DNA of 43,825 nt from contig JAJPHF010000099.1 of the NCBI GenBank assembly GCA_021325365.1, positions 1 through 43,825 on the forward strand. Reading direction: 5' to 3'. The position numbers were made by a program, and so were the translations under genes. Positions 14,676-23,118 of the stretch are shown here, piece by piece. The notes beneath the pieces were generated by a model. It did no database searches and had not been told where the DNA came from. It was given only the letters and a program-made list of their open reading frames with translations. Source of the DNA: Pseudomonadota bacterium (GTDB lineage: Bacteria > Chloroflexota > UBA6077 > JAJPHF01). How positions within the stretch are numbered: position 1 is the first letter of the stretch; every line of letters starts with the position of its first letter.

Positions 14676-16031
14676 TCACCTCCCGGGGATCGACTTGCCA
14701 TTCACCAGAGCCGCCGGCTGAGCAGTCGGGGACTCCACTCGGACCCGCCACAGCCCGAAGCCGATGATTCGCGCGGGTAGGTCGCGGAGGATCGGCACGC
14801 GCTGCACCCACGACGGGACCGCGGCGCCGCCCTGGGCCGCGGTGGCGAGGACGCGGCGCTGCACGAAGTTCTGCAGCGTCTGAATCACGAGCGTGGGCAA
14901 CTCGCGCTCCAGCTGGATGCGGACGAGCGGCGCGGTACCCACGTGGCCAGCGCGCAGCGGGCCTGCCAGCAGGTTCGCGGCCACCACGGCGTCCTGGATC
15001 GCGTAGTTGATGCCCACGCCGCCAACCGGCGACATGACGTGCGCCGCGTCGCCGATCAACAGCAGGCCGGGCCGATACCAGCGCCGCACGCGGCTTGCTT
15101 CCACGGACAGCAGCGACACCTGGCGCCAATCGGTGAGCCCGCTCGTGATGCTCTCGCCTAGCTCGGGGACGAGCGCACACAGCTCCGCCTTGAAGGCGTT
15201 GAGCCCGGCCGCGCGCAGGCGCTGGTAGCTGCCCTTCGGAAACACCCAGCCAAGCTGCCAGGCGTCGTGGCGCGGCAGGATCGCCAGGATGTGCCCGTGT
15301 CCCACGCGCCCCAGGCCCAGCTCGGGCGGGGTCGCGCTCCGCGGCACGCGAAACCACAGCACGTCGATCGCCTGCGCGAACCGCTCGGGCTCTATGCCGG
15401 CCAGGCGGCGCACGGTGGAGAAACGGCCGTCCGCGCCGACGGTTAGCGCGGCGCGCAGCTCGTGCGGCGCCCGGTCCACCTCGTAGCGCACACCGCGCAC
15501 GACGCCGTCTGCCACGATCAGCTCGCGGACCGTGGCGCCGAGCCGCAGGTCGAAGCCTGCATAGCGCCGCGCCTCCTCGACCACGAGGGGGAGAAACTCG
15601 GCCTGCGGCAGGAGCGCCACGAAGGGAAACGGCGTCGGCAAGCGGCTGAAGTCGGCGGTGAAGACCGTGCGGCCGTCGATGGTGAGAGTCGCCTGCCGTA
15701 GCTCGGCGTGCGGCAAGGCCAGCACGCGGTCCGCCAGCCCGATCTGGTCGAGTATCTCCAGCACCGACGGGTGGAGGGTGTCGCCGCGGAAGTCGCGGTC
15801 GAAGTCGTGGTGCTGCTCCAGCAGGGTGACACGGACCCCCTGGCGCGCGAGCAACAGCGCCAGCAGCGCGCCGGCTGGTCCGCCGCCGACCACGCAGCAG
15901 CCGGTGTGAGACGTCTCGACGTGGGCCGCCGGGGCGATTCCGCTGCCGATCGGATGGTCGGGCGCTGGCTCACCAATGGCCGCGCGGGCGCCCGCGCGCT
16001 CGGCTCCCGCCTCGGGTTGCTCGCGTGCCAT
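14676..16031 (-). CDS. FAD-dependent aromatic-type monooxygenase (PHBH/UbiH fold)
   Basis: A 451-residue protein from ATG 16031 (GGGAGGG upstream); the longer frame to 16220 is Arg/Pro-rich and not conserved-looking. It has the FAD-binding GGGPAG at 49-54 followed by VRVTLLEQH, the DG motif (TVGADGRFSTVRRL), and the second FAD motif GDAAHVMSPVGGVGIN. These define group A flavin monooxygenases, which hydroxylate aromatic or similar substrates using NAD(P)H and O2. An unusual 40-residue hydrophilic leader precedes the Rossmann fold. The next gene, three bases away, encodes a diiron-type oxidase. An extended -10 box lies 41 bases upstream. Substrate unknown. Confidence 0.88.
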   Translation of the reverse strand: MAREQPEAGAERAGARAAIGEPAPDHPIGSGIAPAAHVETSHTGCCVVGGGPAGALLALLLARQGVRVTLLEQHHDFDRDFRGDTLHPSVLEILDQIGLADRVLALPHAELRQATLTIDGRTVFTADFSRLPTPFPFVALLPQAEFLPLVVEEARRYAGFDLRLGATVRELIVADGVVRGVRYEVDRAPHELRAALTVGADGRFSTVRRLAGIEPERFAQAIDVLWFRVPRSATPPELGLGRVGHGHILAILPRHDAWQLGWVFPKGSYQRLRAAGLNAFKAELCALVPELGESITSGLTDWRQVSLLSVEASRVRRWYRPGLLLIGDAAHVMSPVGGVGINYAIQDAVVAANLLAGPLRAGHVGTAPLVRIQLERELPTLVIQTLQNFVQRRVLATAAQGGAAVPSWVQRVPILRDLPARIIGFGLWRVRVESPTAQPAALVNGKSIPGR

Positions 16032-16072
16032 CGGCCCTCCCGCGCCCCGCCGACGCGGGCGCGCTCTGCCTG

Positions 16073-16081
16073 ATGTTAGCA
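16073..16081 (-). promoter_or_regulatory. Extended -10 box of the monooxygenase/diiron operon
   Basis: On the minus strand TGC-TAACAT, 41 bases before ATG 16031. Confidence 0.45.
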
Positions 16082-16249
16082 CGCGGCGCGCCCGCGGGCG
16101 GGCCAGCCCCGCTCCCGGCAGCTGCAGGGCGAAGACGCTGTTCCGAGGATCGGCGATCGGCGCGCCGCGGGTGATCGGGGCGAGCCAGGCACGAAGGATG
16201 CGTAAGAGCGGGAGACACATAAGCCATCTCGCATTGCCGCGAGGGGCAT

Positions 16250-16468
16250 ATGAGCAATGTAAGTGAGTATCTGCGGGGATTGCCCCCCGCCCAACAGCGA
16301 CAAGTCAGGGAGCGGGTCACGGCCGCGGTGCTGGCCGTCGAGCTGTGTCGGCGGTGTGTGGAATCGCCGGGCGCGCAGTCCGACACCGTGTCCCAGTTCC
16401 GGCAATACCTGCGCCAGGCGGTGCAGGCCCTCCAGACCGTCGACAGGGGGCTGCCGGAGGATGCCTGA
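16250..16468 (+). CDS. Small hypothetical helical protein
   Basis: A 72-residue protein from ATG 16250 with GAGGGG upstream. It is predicted to be helical throughout (PPAQQRQVRERVTAAVLAVE, FRQYLRQAVQALQTV) and holds two close Cys (CRRC). No recognised domain. It is divergent from the monooxygenase operon and converges with the response regulator gene. A good ribosome binding site and protein-like composition support it. Confidence 0.55.
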   Translation: MSNVSEYLRGLPPAQQRQVRERVTAAVLAVELCRRCVESPGAQSDTVSQFRQYLRQAVQALQTVDRGLPEDA

Positions 16469-16515
16469 GGGCGCTCGCACTCGGTGCGCGGCCGCCTCCG
16501 GCCGGCACGGGCCCG

Positions 16516-16908
16516 CTAACGTCCCGGCGGTGCGCAGTAGCGCTCCACCAGCGCTAGCAGCTCGCCGACGTCGAACGGCTTGCCGAGCGTCGCCACGGCG
16601 CCCAGCGCGGCGCCCTCGCTGCGCGCGTGAGGGTCTGCGCTCAGCGCGATGATCGGCAGGTCGGGCCGGGCGGTCAGCGCGTGCTGCAGCACGCGCCCGC
16701 CGGGAATCCCCGGCAGCATCATGTCGAGGAGGACCAGCTCGAAGCGCTCAGCCGCGTCGTGGCGGTCGCTCAACCAGGCGAGCGCGGCGGCCCCGTCGCG
16801 GGCCAGGGCGACAGCGTAACCCTCGTCGCGCAAGAGCGCCACCAGCAAGTCGGCCACCGCCGGCTCGTCCTCGACGACCAGGATCCGGTAGGACCGGGCA
16901 GGGGTCAC
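16516..16908 (-). CDS. Single-domain response regulator (CheY-like receiver)
   Basis: A 130-residue receiver domain from GTG 16908, chosen because ILVVEDEP then starts within ten residues, as is usual. Acidic pocket E13/D14, phospho-acceptor D62 (LLDMMLPG), S90 (IIALSAD) and K110 (LGKPFD) are all present, so it should be phosphorylated. There is no output domain, so it would signal by protein contact. No histidine kinase gene is nearby. GGGAG precedes the start. The longer frame to 17133 adds an Arg/Pro-rich leader that does not look real. Confidence 0.85.
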   Translation of the reverse strand: MTPARSYRILVVEDEPAVADLLVALLRDEGYAVALARDGAAALAWLSDRHDAAERFELVLLDMMLPGIPGGRVLQHALTARPDLPIIALSADPHARSEGAALGAVATLGKPFDVGELLALVERYCAPPGR

Positions 16909-17187
16909 GGCGCTGCTCTCCCGCGGACTCGGACAACGGAATAACCGGCTGGCCTGCACGAACTGTGCCCGGCGCGGTTGACGCACGGCCGCCTTGCGCC
17001 CAATCGCAACCATCAGGCGCGCGTCTGGCGCCGAGAGCGGGAGACCGGGCCGGGCCCGCCTGGGACTGGCAGCCCTCTGGCCGCCGGGGCAACGGCCAAT
17101 CGGCACACGGGCCGCCAGGGCCTTACGATACACCGTGGCGCACGGCGCTCCGCGGTAGTAGGGGCCACCAGGATAGGTCGAGCCTGT

Positions 17188-18468
17188 CTAGCAAATGGCG
17201 TCAGCCGGGACCAACGGCTCCACGGGCGCCGGGAAGCGGTCCGCCAGGCGCTGCACCTCGGCGCGGCAGCGCGCCACGTTCGCCTCGTCGGGCTGCGTGA
17301 TCGCCGCCACGAGCAGGCCCGCGATCGTGTCCATCTCCGCCTCGCCCATGCCGCGCGTCGTGAGGGCCGGCGTGCCGAGGCGCAGGCCGCTGGTCTGCAT
17401 CGGCTTGCGCGTGTCATACGGAATCATGTTCATGTTGGTGACGATGCCCGCCGCCTCGCAGCGCACCGCTGCCTCCTTGCCGGTGACGTCCACGGGCGTC
17501 AGGTCGACCAGCACGAGGTGGTTGTCGGTGCCGCCCGAGACGAGCCGTAGACCGCGCTCGGCGAGCCCGGCTGCCAGCGCCTGGGCGTTCCGCACCACTT
17601 GCTGCTGGTAGGCGCGGTACTCGGGGGTCATCGCCTCGCGCAGCGCGACCGCCTTGGCGGCCGTCACGTGGTCGAGCGGGCCGCCCTGCATGCCCGGGAA
17701 GACGGCGCTGTCCACCTTGCGCGCGTACTCGGCGCGGCAGAGGATCATGCCGCCGCGCGGGCCGCGCAGCGTCTTGTGCGTGGTCAGCGTGACGACCTCC
17801 GCGTACGGCACAGGGCTCGGGTGGACGCCCGCGGCCACGAGGCCGGCGATGTGCGCCATGTCGACGAGCAGGTAGGCGCCGACCTCGTCGGCGATGCTGC
17901 GGAAGGCCGGGAAGTCGATGATGCGGGGATATGCCGTCGCGCCGGCCACGATCATCCGCGGCCGCTCGCGGAGCGCGATCTCCCGCACCTGGTCGTAGTC
18001 GATGCGCTCCGTGTCGCGGCGCACACCGTAGTGAACGAAGTGGAACAGCTTGCCCGAGAAGTTGACCGGGCTGCCGTGCGTCAGGTGGCCGCCCTGGGAC
18101 AGCTCCATGCCGAGGATCGTGCTGCCCGGGTCCAGCAGGGCGAGGTAGGCGGCCATGTTGGCGGGCGAGCCGGCGTGGGGCTGCACGTTTGCGTGGTCGG
18201 CACCGAACAGCTCCTTGGCGCGGGCGATGGCGAGCGCCTCCACGTCGTCGATGTAGCTGTTGCCCTGGTAATACCGCTTGCCCGGATAGCCCTCGGAGTA
18301 CTTGTTCGTCAGGACCGAGGCCATCGCCTGGCGCACGGCCACCGACGCGTAGTTCTCCGACGCGATCATCGGCAGCGTGTCCTGCTGACGGGCCGTCTCG
18401 GCCGCCAGGATGCGCGCCACCTCCGGGTCGACTGCCGCTACGTCCCGCGTCTCCGCTCGTACCGCCAC
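17188..18468 (-). CDS. glyA: Serine hydroxymethyltransferase
   Basis: A 426-residue PLP enzyme of normal length. Signature elements: [48 protein letters not shown], and the PLP-Lys segment [15 protein letters not shown]. It converts serine and tetrahydrofolate to glycine and 5,10-methylene-THF, the main one-carbon source. The start GTG 18468 has GGGAGAG upstream. A TATACT box lies about 96 bases upstream (18564-18569). No glycine riboswitch was seen in the leader. The call is firm. Confidence 0.97.
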   Translation of the reverse strand: MAVRAETRDVAAVDPEVARILAAETARQQDTLPMIASENYASVAVRQAMASVLTNKYSEGYPGKRYYQGNSYIDDVEALAIARAKELFGADHANVQPHAGSPANMAAYLALLDPGSTILGMELSQGGHLTHGSPVNFSGKLFHFVHYGVRRDTERIDYDQVREIALRERPRMIVAGATAYPRIIDFPAFRSIADEVGAYLLVDMAHIAGLVAAGVHPSPVPYAEVVTLTTHKTLRGPRGGMILCRAEYARKVDSAVFPGMQGGPLDHVTAAKAVALREAMTPEYRAYQQQVVRNAQALAAGLAERGLRLVSGGTDNHLVLVDLTPVDVTGKEAAVRCEAAGIVTNMNMIPYDTRKPMQTSGLRLGTPALTTRGMGEAEMDTIAGLLVAAITQPDEANVARCRAEVQRLADRFPAPVEPLVPADAIC

Positions 18469-18563
18469 GGGTCTCTCCCTTCGCCTCGGGCCGCCCCGGG
18501 GCCCTGCCCCGCCCGCTCCGCCGCGCGGGCCGGGCGCGCATCACGCCACGGCCCGTTACTGTC

Positions 18564-18569
18564 AGTATA
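18564..18569 (-). promoter_or_regulatory. Candidate -10 box of glyA
   Basis: On the minus strand TATACT followed by GAC, the same nine bases (TATACTGAC) as the dnaN box at 3296, at a similar distance (about 96 bases) from the start codon. No TG extension and no clear -35. Confidence 0.35.
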
Positions 18570-18608
18570 CCGGCCGCTCCTAAATACACGCGAGTCGGTG
18601 CCCACGTG

Positions 18609-18646
18609 ACCAGGTGGGTATCGCCCGCGGGCGATACCCACCTGGT
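18609..18646 (-). terminator. 38-bp perfect palindrome after the repeat protein gene
   Basis: A fully symmetrical sequence centred on CCCG|CGGG, outer ends ACCAGGTGGG...CCCACCTGGT. It lies 22 bases past the stop at 18669 on the minus strand and about 140 bases before glyA. No U-run. Most likely it ends or protects the surface protein transcript. Confidence 0.5.
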
Positions 18647-18668
18647 GGCGCGCAGGACGCGCGGCGAG

Positions 18669-20444
18669 CTAGCTGGACCGGCGGCGCAGGGCGCGCGCGG
18701 CGCCGATCAGCGCGAGGGCGGCCAGGCCGCCGCCGACCAGCAGCACGCTGTCGGCCTCGGGGATGATCGGCACCCCGCCCGGCGGGAGGCGCAGCGGCGC
18801 GCCCGAGGGGCCTCCCGCGGCCAGCGCGCTCGGCGGCGGTGGCGGCAGCGGCGGCTGCAGTCCCGGCGGCGGAGGCGGCGGTGGCGGGAGCAGCGGGGGC
18901 GGCGGGAAGGGTGGCGGCACCTGCGGCCCGGGCGGGAACGGCGGCACCGGTGGCACCGGCGGCACCGGCGGCACGGGCACGCCGCCGCAGACGAGGGTGC
19001 CCTGCGCCAGCGTAATCACCTGGCCGCCCACCGGGTTGTTCGCGGTGAGCGTGACCAGGCCCGCCGTGGCCGGCACGCCGGTGAGCGTGGTGTTGATCGT
19101 CACGGGCGCCCCCACCGGGCCCGTGCCCGCGGGCGTGCCGATCGCGGTCACGTTGCCAGTGGTCGTCGGGATGCTGAGGGTCGGCGTCGAGCCGGGCAGG
19201 AGGCCGACGATCGTCGCCGTCACCGTGAACGTGTTGTTCGCCGTCGGCGTCAGCGTCACGGTGCCGCTCACCCCGGTGCCGTTTAGCGGCGTCAGGTTGG
19301 CGGTGATCGTCGTGCAGCCCACCGGTACGCCGCCGCCACCGCCCGTCAGCGTGCCGAGGGCGACGAGCTGCCCGGCGACGGGCGTGTTCACCGTCACGGC
19401 CACCAGGCCGTTCGCCAGCGGCACACCCGTGAGCGTCTGCGTGATCGTCAGCGGCACGCCCGCTGTCGCCGCCGGGCCGACGGCCGTGACCACGGCGCCA
19501 GTCGTGGGGATGATGAGGGTGGGGACCTGGCCGGCGGTGAGGCCGTTCAGGGTCGCCGTCACCGTGAAGGTGTTGTTCGTCGGCACGCCCAGGGTCACCG
19601 TGCCGCTCACGGGACTACCGTTCTGCGCCGTCAGCGTCGCGGTGGCCGACGTCGTGGTGCCGGTCGGCGTCACGCCGCAGGAGATCGTGCCCTGGCTGGC
19701 GAGCTGCCCGGGCCCGGGCGTGTTCACCGTCACCAGCACCAGCCCGTTCGCCACGGGCACGCCGGTGAGCGTCTGGGTGATCGTCACGGGCGCGTTCCCG
19801 GTGGCCGCAGTGCCCGTGGTGGTGAGCGGCCCGGTGGTTGCGGGGATGATGAGGGTGGGGATCTGGCCGGCGGTGAGGCCGTTCAGAGTCGCTGTCACCG
19901 TGAAGGTGTTGTTCGTCGGCGCCCCGAGGGTGACCGTGCCCGTCACGGCCGTGCCGTTCTGCGCCGTGAGCGTGGCGGTCCCGGTCGTCGTGCAGGCGTT
20001 CGTGCCGGTGGTGCTGCCGCTACAGGACAACGTGCCCTGCGCGACCACCTGGCTCGCGCCGCCGACCGGGTTGTTCGCGGACACCGTAACCGTGCCGTTC
20101 GTGACAGGGATGCCGGTAAGCGTCGTGTTGATGGTCACCGGAGTCCCGAGCGCCGCGGCTGTACCCGTCGTCGTGACGTTGCCGGCGGTCGTCGGGATCG
20201 TGAGGGTCGGGACCTGCCCCGGGAGCAGGCCGCTGATGGTGGCGGTCACGGTGAAGGTGCCGTTCGTGGACGGCCCCAGCGTGACGGTCCCGCTGACTGA
20301 CGTCCCCTGGGGCACCAGGCTCACGGTGGTCGAGCCGGCGCAGCCCTGCGCGCCCGCGGTGTCCGGTCGGGCGAGCAGCAGGACGAGTGGCACCAGCAGC
20401 GCCAAAGTAAGCAGGCCACGCCAGCGCCTCCCGCCATATCCCAT
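18669..20444 (-). CDS. Surface repeat protein with PEP-CTERM-like sorting tail
   Basis: A 591-residue exported protein. The signal peptide occupies residues 1-33 (LLTLALLVPLVLLLARPDTA). Four tandem repeats of about 105 residues follow, each with the pattern GTxVSGTVTLxPxxNNTFTV, TATxxGLxxGQxPTLxIPTT and TLTGVPxxNGLVxVTxNxP; copies two and three are the most alike. Next is a proline-rich spacer (VPPVPPVPPF...PPPP). The C-terminus is IPEADSVLLVGGGLAALALI followed by RALRRRSS: a short motif, a transmembrane helix and a basic tail, like PEP-CTERM signals (PEPxxxLLLLGxGLAGL). It is probably Thr/Asn-rich beta-sandwich material anchored at the cell surface. AAGGAGG sits six bases before ATG 20444. 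Confidence 0.82.
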   Translation of the reverse strand: MGYGGRRWRGLLTLALLVPLVLLLARPDTAGAQGCAGSTTVSLVPQGTSVSGTVTLGPSTNGTFTVTATISGLLPGQVPTLTIPTTAGNVTTTGTAAALGTPVTINTTLTGIPVTNGTVTVSANNPVGGASQVVAQGTLSCSGSTTGTNACTTTGTATLTAQNGTAVTGTVTLGAPTNNTFTVTATLNGLTAGQIPTLIIPATTGPLTTTGTAATGNAPVTITQTLTGVPVANGLVLVTVNTPGPGQLASQGTISCGVTPTGTTTSATATLTAQNGSPVSGTVTLGVPTNNTFTVTATLNGLTAGQVPTLIIPTTGAVVTAVGPAATAGVPLTITQTLTGVPLANGLVAVTVNTPVAGQLVALGTLTGGGGGVPVGCTTITANLTPLNGTGVSGTVTLTPTANNTFTVTATIVGLLPGSTPTLSIPTTTGNVTAIGTPAGTGPVGAPVTINTTLTGVPATAGLVTLTANNPVGGQVITLAQGTLVCGGVPVPPVPPVPPVPPFPPGPQVPPPFPPPPLLPPPPPPPPGLQPPLPPPPPSALAAGGPSGAPLRLPPGGVPIIPEADSVLLVGGGLAALALIGAARALRRRSS

Positions 20445-20703
20445 ATCATGCCTCCTTAAATCCGTAATCCCTGCGAGTTGCTAAGGCGCGATCGCCGTGC
20501 TCGATCGCGACCCATCACACGACGATGGATGCTACAATCCTCGACGCCATCCCTTAAAGGGTTAGCTAGTCACGTTCGCGTGACGATGAAGTGGCAAATC
20601 CCACCGCCTTCTGCCGTGAACCCAAAACTTTGGTTGACATAGTGCGCGTTCTGGTTGACATAGCGCGGCCCGGCGCCCGCTAACCGGCGCGGAGACGTGA
20701 AGC
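20445..20703. other. Divergent intergenic region with paired TTGACA repeats
   Basis: Between the surface protein (minus) and peptidase T (plus). It contains two copies of TGGTTGACATAG(T/C)GCG at 20631-20646 and 20652-20667, 21 bases apart, with only one difference. They could be stacked -35 elements for the plus-strand gene, a two-site operator, or the remnant of an insertion-sequence end. No protein gene was recognised. Confidence 0.45.
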
Positions 20704-22029
20704 GTGGCTCTGGTGGTTTACCGTGCCGATGCGCCCGCGGCGCCCGCGCGCACCGCACCGCCGGCCGCCCGCGTGCTGCGCGAGCGCCTGGTCGAGACGT
20801 TCGAGCGCCACGTGCGCGTCGACAGCGCGTCCGATCGCGGTGCCGCCACGCTGCCCACGACGGCGATGCAGCGCGCCTTCGCCGCGGTGCTCGCCGACGA
20901 CCTCCGGGGCCTGGGCTGCGCGGACGTGTCGGTGGACGCCTGGGCGAACGTGGCCGGGCGCCTGTCGGGCCGTGTGCCGGGCCGTCCGGTCCTCCTCTCC
21001 GCGCACCTCGACGTGGTGGACGCCGCGCCGTGTACGGGTGTCGTGCCGGTGCGCCATCAGTACGCGGGGGGCGACCTGGTGGTGAGCGTCGAGCGGGGGC
21101 TGGTCATCCCGGCCGAGCGCCTCGCGGCCTACGTCGGCGACCTGCTCGTCACCAGCGACGGCCGCACCCTGCTCGGCGCAGACGACAAGCTGGGTATCGC
21201 CGAGGTGCTCCACGCCGTACGCGCGCTCGTCGTGCAGGACGTGCCCCATCCCGACGTGTACGTCGCCTTCTATGCCGACGAGGAGACTGGCCTGCACGGC
21301 GCCAAGCACTTCGACCTGGCGGGGCTGCTCGGCGCCGTGCCGCTGCCAGACGTGCTCGCCATCGAGACCGAGATTCCCGAGGCAGGGAAGATCCTCATCG
21401 AGACGTACAACGCCGACGCCGTGACGATCACCGTGGAGGGCCAGAGCAAGCACCCCGCGATCGAGCCCGAGCGCATCGTCAACCCCAGCCTGCTCGTGGC
21501 GGAGATCGTCCAGGCGCTGCAAGCCTACCGCCCGCGTGCGGCGGGGGCGGCGGCCTACTTGCTGGTGACCGACACCCGCGCCGACCAGAGCCGTGGCATG
21601 GTGCGGCTCATCGCCCGCGCCTTCGACCTGGCCGACCTGGAGCGGCTGCACGCTGCGATCCCGCCGCTCGTGCGCGCGGTGCTCGAGCGCCACTACGCGG
21701 CCTATCCCGACCAGCTCGCGCGCGTCGATGCCCTCTGGCGCGCCGAGGTGGTGCGCGAGTATCGCAATCCCCGCCTCGACCCCGACGACCCGCGCGTGCG
21801 GCTGGTGGCCAAGGCAGGGCGGGCGGCCGGGTTGCACGTGGAGACAGTGCGCCTGGGCGGCGGCGTGGACGGCAGCGCGCTCGCGGAGCGCGGGCTGCAG
21901 GTGGTGACCGTAGGCAATGGCAGCACCTTCAGCCACAGCCTGCTGGAGTTGGCGTCGATCGACAAGGCCCACCAGGTCACCGCCCAGCTCTTCTACGCGG
22001 TCCAGCTCGCGTGCAGGCCAACCCGGTAG
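20704..22029 (+). CDS. pepT: Peptidase T-like tripeptidase (M20B)
   Basis: A 441-residue metallopeptidase from GTG 20704 (GGAGA upstream). Metal and catalytic motifs of the M20 family: LLSAHLDVVDA (first His and Asp), LLGADDKLGIAEV (bridging Asp), YADEETGLHGAKHFD (catalytic Glu pair) and a C-terminal NGSTFSHSLLEL with the last His. The insertion before LLGADDK (HQYAGGDLVVS, LLVTSDGRT) is typical of PepT, which removes N-terminal residues from tripeptides. The usual DGG-like third-ligand region here reads IETEIPE, so the assignment to PepT proper is slightly uncertain, and it could be a related M20 peptidase. Confidence 0.78.
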   Translation: MALVVYRADAPAAPARTAPPAARVLRERLVETFERHVRVDSASDRGAATLPTTAMQRAFAAVLADDLRGLGCADVSVDAWANVAGRLSGRVPGRPVLLSAHLDVVDAAPCTGVVPVRHQYAGGDLVVSVERGLVIPAERLAAYVGDLLVTSDGRTLLGADDKLGIAEVLHAVRALVVQDVPHPDVYVAFYADEETGLHGAKHFDLAGLLGAVPLPDVLAIETEIPEAGKILIETYNADAVTITVEGQSKHPAIEPERIVNPSLLVAEIVQALQAYRPRAAGAAAYLLVTDTRADQSRGMVRLIARAFDLADLERLHAAIPPLVRAVLERHYAAYPDQLARVDALWRAEVVREYRNPRLDPDDPRVRLVAKAGRAAGLHVETVRLGGGVDGSALAERGLQVVTVGNGSTFSHSLLELASIDKAHQVTAQLFYAVQLACRPTR

Positions 22030-22040
22030 GCCGCCAGCCG

Positions 22041-22064
22041 GGGAGCGCGGCCGTCCCGGCCGCC
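22041..22064 (+). repeat. Short intergenic hairpin repeat, copy 3
   Basis: GGGAGCGCGGCCG-TCC-CGGCCGCC, 12 bases after the peptidase T stop; same unit as at 8182 and 13785. Confidence 0.6.
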
Positions 22065-22187
22065 TGGTGCGCTGACGCGGCCCTTGTCGGCGAAGCGCCC
22101 GCGCGCCCAGCCTCCCCTGCCCTTCGCCCGACGGCTTGCCTGATCCGGCGCTAAGCGGCTGGCCCGGTTCCAGTACACTTGCGGTCC

Positions 22188-22240
22188 CCGCCGTGAACGG
22201 CGGGCCATGCGACCAGACGCCGGCCCGCCGTTCACGGCGG
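22188..22240. terminator. Bidirectional hairpin between convergent genes
   Basis: Nineteen-base perfect arms (22188-22206 and 22222-22240) with a 15-base loop, between peptidase T (plus) and the SDR gene (minus). Suits a shared transcription end, though without U-runs. Confidence 0.55.
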
Positions 22241-22269
22241 CAAGGTTTACGACGACCGCGGTCCGCTGC

Positions 22270-23103
22270 TTAGGACGCGGCCCGCGCGCTCGCGCCGGGC
22301 GGCTGGAGCAAGCGCAGGAAGCCGTCCGGGTCCTGCGCGCGGCGCACGACCAGCTCGGCGTGCGCCGGATCGGTGTAGATCAGAAACCGCTCGGCCTCGA
22401 TCCCCTGGGCGACGATCTCGCCCACCGCGTCCGGCGCCATCGGCGTGATGGTCAACAGTGCCTGCGAGGCCGCCGTGTCGGCCGCCAGCTCGGCTGGCGT
22501 GAGGCCCACGACGCGCCCGGTTTCGGACAGGTTCGTGTCAACCGCCGCGGGGCAGACGACGGAGACGCCGATGCCGCGCGGACGGGCGTAGATCGCCAGC
22601 GCCTCCGACAGGCCCACCACGGCGAACTTCGACGCCACGTAGGGCGCGCCGGGGCCGGTGAGCGCGTAGAGGCCGCCCATCGACGCCGTGTTCACGACGT
22701 AGCCGCTGCCGCGCGCCAGCATGTGCGGCAAGAAGGCGTGGAGGCCACGCACCACGCCGAAGACGTTGACGTCGAACTGCCACTGCCAGTCGGCGACGGC
22801 GATCTGCTCCAGCGCGCCGCAGAGCACCACGCCGGCGTTGTTCATGAGCACGTCGACGTGCTCCATCTCCGCGATCGCCAGCCGCGCGAGCCGCGCCACG
22901 TCGTCGTCGCGCGTCACGTCGCAGCGCACGGCGAGCGCCCGCCGCCCCAGCGCCTCGACGGCGGCGCGCGCCTCGACCAGCCGCGCCTCGTGGATGTCGG
23001 CAAGCACGAGGTCGGCGCCACGCCGCGCCAGCGCCAGAGCGGTGGCGCGTCCAATGCCACTAGCCCCGCCGGTGATGACCGCTACTTTGTCCGCGAGGTC
23101 CAT
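22270..23103 (-). CDS. Short-chain dehydrogenase/reductase
   Basis: A 277-residue classical SDR. Cofactor motif TGGASGIGRATALALARRG at residues 11-29, NNAGV, catalytic Ser in NTASMGG, and YVASK (the YxxxK pair). LADIHEAR after the second strand suggests NAD preference. It oxidises or reduces an alcohol/carbonyl; substrate unknown. It starts 15 bases after the LLM oxidoreductase gene, so the two probably form an operon and act on related compounds. Confidence 0.9.
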   Translation of the reverse strand: MDLADKVAVITGGASGIGRATALALARRGADLVLADIHEARLVEARAAVEALGRRALAVRCDVTRDDDVARLARLAIAEMEHVDVLMNNAGVVLCGALEQIAVADWQWQFDVNVFGVVRGLHAFLPHMLARGSGYVVNTASMGGLYALTGPGAPYVASKFAVVGLSEALAIYARPRGIGVSVVCPAAVDTNLSETGRVVGLTPAELAADTAASQALLTITPMAPDAVGEIVAQGIEAERFLIYTDPAHAELVVRRAQDPDGFLRLLQPPGASARAAS

Positions 23104-23118
23104 TCTCTCTCCAGGCAG

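Noticed and set aside
14671..14678. TGTTTCAC, half of the canonical parS sequence
   Set aside because: Only one half is present; the other half reads CTCCCGGG and is part of the ribosome binding site of the diiron oxidase gene.
18469..18600. Glycine riboswitch or T-box upstream of glyA
   Set aside because: The leader shows no tandem glycine aptamer features and no T-box sequence; only a TATACT box.
18900..18980. GGCACCGGCGGCACCGGTGG-type tandem repeat as a minisatellite
   Set aside because: It encodes the proline/valine spacer of the surface protein (PPVPPV), so it is a coding repeat.
18763..20484. Long plus-strand reading frame opposite the repeat protein gene
   Set aside because: It is the mirror of a repetitive GC-rich gene; the minus-strand frame has a signal peptide, regular repeats, a sorting tail and an AAGGAGG site.
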